From the NCBI GenBank assembly GCA_028565635.1, contig JAOXYB010045448.1, positions 1 through 12,400 on the forward strand: a stretch of 12,400 nucleotides of DNA, given 5' to 3'. The notes beneath the pieces were generated by a model that was not told the origin of the DNA, did no database searches, and saw only the letters and a list, made by a program, of their open reading frames with translations. The DNA comes from Phoronis ovalis (lineage: Eukaryota; Phoronida; Phoronidae). This document shows positions 8,430 to 12,400 of the stretch, in pieces. Within the stretch, counting starts at the first letter, position 1. Each line of letters opens with the position of its first letter. The position numbers were made by a program, and so were the translations under genes.

Positions 8430-10940
8430 CTTGTACAGTTAATATGCCTAATTTTATTTTATTCTATATACTTCACAATGCAATATTTTTTTTTATATTG
8501 AAAATGTCACACATTACTAAACGTGCGTTAATGATACGATACAATACTGTAATAAGGAATCAAAAGAATTTGGAAGCTACAGTTCATTGGTGGTCACTTG
8601 AATATATTACGACAAATTTGAATTGCATACTGCCGGATAATGAAGGTGAAAGAGTTTTACGTGATTATTTAATTATCCCCCTAGCTTTTACACGCAACGC
8701 TACACCAATTTTTAATACTACTGAATGAACTTGAGAGACTTGCTGCTCACAGAATAGCTGTATGTATGACATTTCAACTTTATGTTCCAGTGACATTTGC
8801 AACTGGTTATGTAACTACTTTTTTGTCGTAATATATTCATTTGCTTGGGCAATATCATTCGCAGATTTGCACCATACTTGAGATAAATATCATTTTTCAA
8901 CGAGCAGTCTACAAAATAGGATAAACTCGGGAAATAAGCAAAAAATTAGTAGAAAATGTACTGGGAATAGTTCAAAGTGCACAGAGTGCAATTTCGCCCT
9001 CTATTAAACACAATAAAGGCACGTGTGGAAATAAGGTTATATACATACTTTTTTAATGCAAACCAAAATACAAGGTTCTTGGGATCATGCCGCTACGCAT
9101 AACAGCTATATTGTGTGTCACTGAAGTACAAAGGCTACCCTCGTGTGAATGGCTTCCTGGATTTTAATTTATGATATGTATAAGCCGCGTTAGGTTATAA
9201 ACATTTTAATTTGGCATGAATTGCTTTATGAAAATATTTTTTATGTTAACAACGTTACGTTATTTTATAAAATTGTTACAGACAAAAGTTGTTCCTTCCT
9301 ATAGCTCTGTTGCCGCGAAAAATGAAAAATAAGAAAAATTAACATAATTGTAATTATTTAATTAATTTTAATTACTTATTTAATAGAATTTGCAATTAAA
9401 ATATTATATCGCTGTTCCGGGCACAATATCTTTATATGTAAGCTACTAGTTTTATCGATGGATCTGTTCCACCGAAAATCTTTTATATAAACTGACTGTA
9501 CGTACAAGTTCTCTAAAATAAATGCCTGAGAAATTAAGATTTACGCAAAGCCGACAATTGACAGGTTTGTTTGGCATACATACTCCAAGACCAATGTCAT
9601 TTTATATAGTGCATTAGCATATGTGTGTGTAGACCAAGCAATTAACTGTGCACCCTATGGGCTGAAAATATAGATAAGATGTACCAGTGACATTATGATA
9701 TGACATGTGGACATCCCTTCCGACAAGCGAGATAATAAACGTGGGTAAACGTGGTACCGTAGCTGCTTGTGATATGGATTTTGCGAGGGGCAATTTGTAT
9801 ACCCCATTTTTACTGCTACCACTATTTTAAACGGTTAGAGGTCTAGAGATTTGATCTTGATGGCAGTCAAAACATACATAATAAAATCCGATTTGCCACC
9901 TAAGTCAAATCAAAATAGATCGCATTAAATAAATAAAGAATAAGAGTATCTTTCCTCTGTGAGGGTTTTGTTTGCAATCTGAGCAGTATAAATTTACTTG
10001 ATGCTACAAACCTTTCAAACAAGGACTCACTAAATGAGGCTAATTTCCACGCACCTGCGTTTTAGCATGATACTGCATAACAGATGTTGCTAGATTTTTT
10101 GCTTACTTTTAAAAAATAATTATTAGAACATATTTTTCATAACTCATGATATTTTGAATTCAAACACGGGAAAACTTTCATAACTTGTATTTCAAAAGTT
10201 CCTCTTTTAATTCCTGGCCTTCTCACATATTAAAATCTCTGTTTTATGGCATCATGGACATGGAGGTTGACAAGCATGAACGCACATGCATATTCATTCT
10301 CTGAAAGCTCAGCTGTGAGATAAATGATTCATGCAGGATGAAAAAAATTACCTTTAAAATTGAAAATATTGTTTCATAATATAAATATTCGTATTTTTGG
10401 AAGTTTATTTTGTGATCCAGGCTGCAATATCTTTCTTTCAACAATACTAAAAATATTATAAAGTATTTAATAATTACTTTTATAAAACACATTTGGTTCT
10501 GACGTACAATTTTACTCTATCCAAATTTATATTTAAATTTGATTAAATCTTGTTACATAAATTTATAAAAAGAAAAGGCGCATAATAACTTGACAATTAT
10601 TGTCTGTACCATAATGAATGGACGCTTTATCCTCACAATGTCACCAAACACCCTACAACAGGCATATTTCCTCGTTAAAACCGTGTTAAAGATTTTGATG
10701 TTCATCATTGTTTATTTATGCGTAAAGGTTCTTAAACACTCCGGAGTTCTGACTGGTGAACAATATTTCTTGAATTTCGATCAAACATGTCGCGGTAAAT
10801 ATTATCATAAGGCCGCAGTGTGATAGCTTATGAATGATACGGGGAAGAGTACTGTGGATAATTTTGCTCTTCTGCTGCTGCATACTTAAAAAGATTCGAA
10901 TCTTTGTGCTTCATATATTATAACGTTATTTCGATAGATA
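8430..10940. other. A+T-rich intergenic region, no gene recognised
   Basis: The longest open frame (8444-8728 plus, 94 codons) starts with a hydrophobic stretch but has no recognisable domain. Its length is within chance for the number of AUGs on both strands. A homeodomain-word-rich tract (repeated TTAATT/TAATTA) lies at about 9350-9390. One CATATG E-box lies near 9619. Nothing else is supported. Confidence 0.6.
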
Positions 10941-10942
10941 TC

Positions 10943-10980
10943 TTTGAAATGATATTGCTTTGATAAAATATCATTTCAAA
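10943..10980. repeat. perfect 14-bp inverted repeat (hairpin)
   Basis: TTTGAAATGATATT (10943-10956) and AATATCATTTCAAA (10967-10980) are exact reverse complements around a 10-nt loop. This is the longest perfect stem I found in the window. It could be a miniature-element core, an RNA hairpin or a cruciform. No gene adjoins it. Confidence 0.7.
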
Positions 10981-12400
10981 ATCTTGATTTAGGCGAACAT
11001 GCGTGTATATATTTATATTCATGTTAATTGTTAGGTGATGTATTCTTCGATTAAGTAGCATAACTTTGAGAACCAGCTCAGGTTAGGGAGACGGCAACGG
11101 ACGTATCTTTTAGAAAAAGGAAAGAATTACTAAATAATATTTATTCGTTTATTATACTATATATTTGGATAGACAGGCTAGATACGACTGTGTTTGTGTA
11201 TTCTATTTTTGAATTTTTAGAAGATGTTTCTAAAGTCTATAATAATCAAACCAAAAGTTATGTTTTTACCACACAACTAAGTACTTTGATATATTTTCCT
11301 GATGATAAAAACAGAGAAATTGAACGTTTTCAACTTCTAAATTGTCATGTAGAATAAACCAGCCATTATTCTTGGAGCTATTTTAAAGTAATTTATTGCA
11401 AGGTTGTGAAATGACAACACGAGCCCAATTGTTATTGGTTTATGCATATGGGTTACTGTCTCAATTCACGTTCCTTTCAGTTGAAGTTCCGCCCCCGTTT
11501 CATCGGCAAAAAGTAGATTTATTTGCCCTTATACTAGTTACAAACTCGAAGAATAATTACTGTACTAGTCTGGTATAGCTGTAACAATAATGCATATTAC
11601 GAGACAAAATCTCAGCTACTTTATCCCGTATCCTGAATAGAAGCAGAGGGCGTTTATTGATTTTTTAGCTTCTGAGCTGGTTGTTTATATGCCATATGCC
11701 TCTATTAAAGATTTGGCATTTGCTTTATTTCTGTAATAATATTTTGATATTATGATTTAAGATATCTATTCGGGTAAAATGCTGATTTTATTTCAAGATA
11801 CTGCTCGTTCATTCGAGATTAATTATATTCGAATAAAAATATTGTGAAATAATAACTTTCATTCGAAACAATAATTGTTTTATCTGAAAGTAGATAAAAA
11901 AATATTTCAACAAATCTCCTGCGAAAATACATATTTTTTCGACTTATAAATCCCATATGCTTAATAGCTTAAAAACGTATCTTACCTTTATTGAATTGTA
12001 TATTGTTAACTATGTAAATATTATATCAAAACTGAACAGTTACGAATTTATAGAACTCGTTATTGCCAACGTTCACCTTTCAATTGCAAAAATAGGTTTG
12101 ATCGAATTTTATATTCTAATTGTCATGTAATGTATATTGCTGTAGCTAAATTGTCAGAGTAGCAAGTAAGTAACAATATTTTTAAAATTATTTCTTTTTT
12201 ATAATTATTTTTTTCTTCACATTCTGGCAATTTTATTTCAGAAACTTTAACATCAAAAATAGATCTTATATTTACAAATTAGGTATATTTTTACAGAATA
12301 TAATTTTTAATTAAAGCTAATTTAATTTAACTTTAAAATGTAACGTTAAAATGACATTGCTTATAATTAAAAATAATTGCATTTGGTTCTGTTTATATAA
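10981..12400. other. A+T-rich non-genic right flank
   Basis: Stops are frequent in all frames and no domain is recognisable in the 60-codon frame at 11396-11578. The region holds three CATATG E-boxes (11445-11450, 11693-11698, 11954-11959) and several ATTCGA-type words at 11810-11870. From about 12160 to the edge it is almost pure A/T with low-complexity tracts. Confidence 0.6.

Noticed and set aside
8444-8728. 94-codon plus-strand open frame with a hydrophobic start
   Set aside because: No recognisable domain, no splice or promoter context that fixes it, and the length is within chance for the number of AUGs in the window.
10590-10823. 77-codon plus-strand frame with a membrane-like segment
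   Set aside because: It begins at a TTG rather than AUG, and A+T-rich DNA readily produces Ile/Leu/Phe-rich stretches. There is no other support.
1-12400. CRISPR array, bacterial operon, rRNA or tRNA gene
   Set aside because: No regularly spaced repeats, no ribosome-binding-site and gene clusters, and no cloverleaf or rRNA-like text was seen. Introns and composition indicate animal nuclear DNA.

Overview
The window looks like nuclear DNA of an invertebrate animal. It is strongly A+T-rich, has GT-AG introns and long gene-poor stretches, and shows no bacterial gene organisation. The one gene I can identify is a twist family bHLH transcription factor on the minus strand. Its WR motif and [17 protein letters not shown] basic region are nearly identical to those of bilaterian Twist proteins. 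The compact 186-residue protein, A+T-rich composition and scattered repeats would fit a lophotrochozoan such as a mollusc, but I cannot prove the taxon from sequence alone.

Layout, plus-strand coordinates. Positions 1-480 hold a G+C-richer interspersed repeat with an internal 185-bp duplication that may continue past the left edge. Positions about 490-3590 are A+T-rich DNA with no recognisable gene. Positions 3590-6115, read leftwards, hold twist: coding exon 1 (5911-6115), a phase-1 intron of 933 bp (4978-5910) and coding exon 2 (4622-4977) with the bHLH and WR motifs. A near-perfect splice donor lies 42 nt past the stop. It probably opens a 3' UTR intron that ends at a good acceptor at 3744, followed by a short noncoding last exon with AATAAA at 3616-3611. 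Positions 6116-7200 are the likely 5' leader and promoter region, where a TATA/Inr pair and a competing upstream splice donor give two possible 5' ends. Positions 7200-12400 are A+T-rich non-genic DNA with a CCAAT/E-box/TATA cluster near 7900-7970, a strong hairpin at 10943-10980 and several smaller palindromes.

Twist acts in the nucleus as a dimer, typically with an E/Daughterless protein, on CANNTG E-boxes in mesoderm and mesenchyme programmes. No second gene is supported, so this is a single developmental regulator in wide intergenic space. I see no new multi-gene system. The most interesting points are the twist gene architecture, in particular the 3' UTR intron that mirrors vertebrate TWIST1, and a few unexplained palindromic or cis-regulatory-looking blocks.
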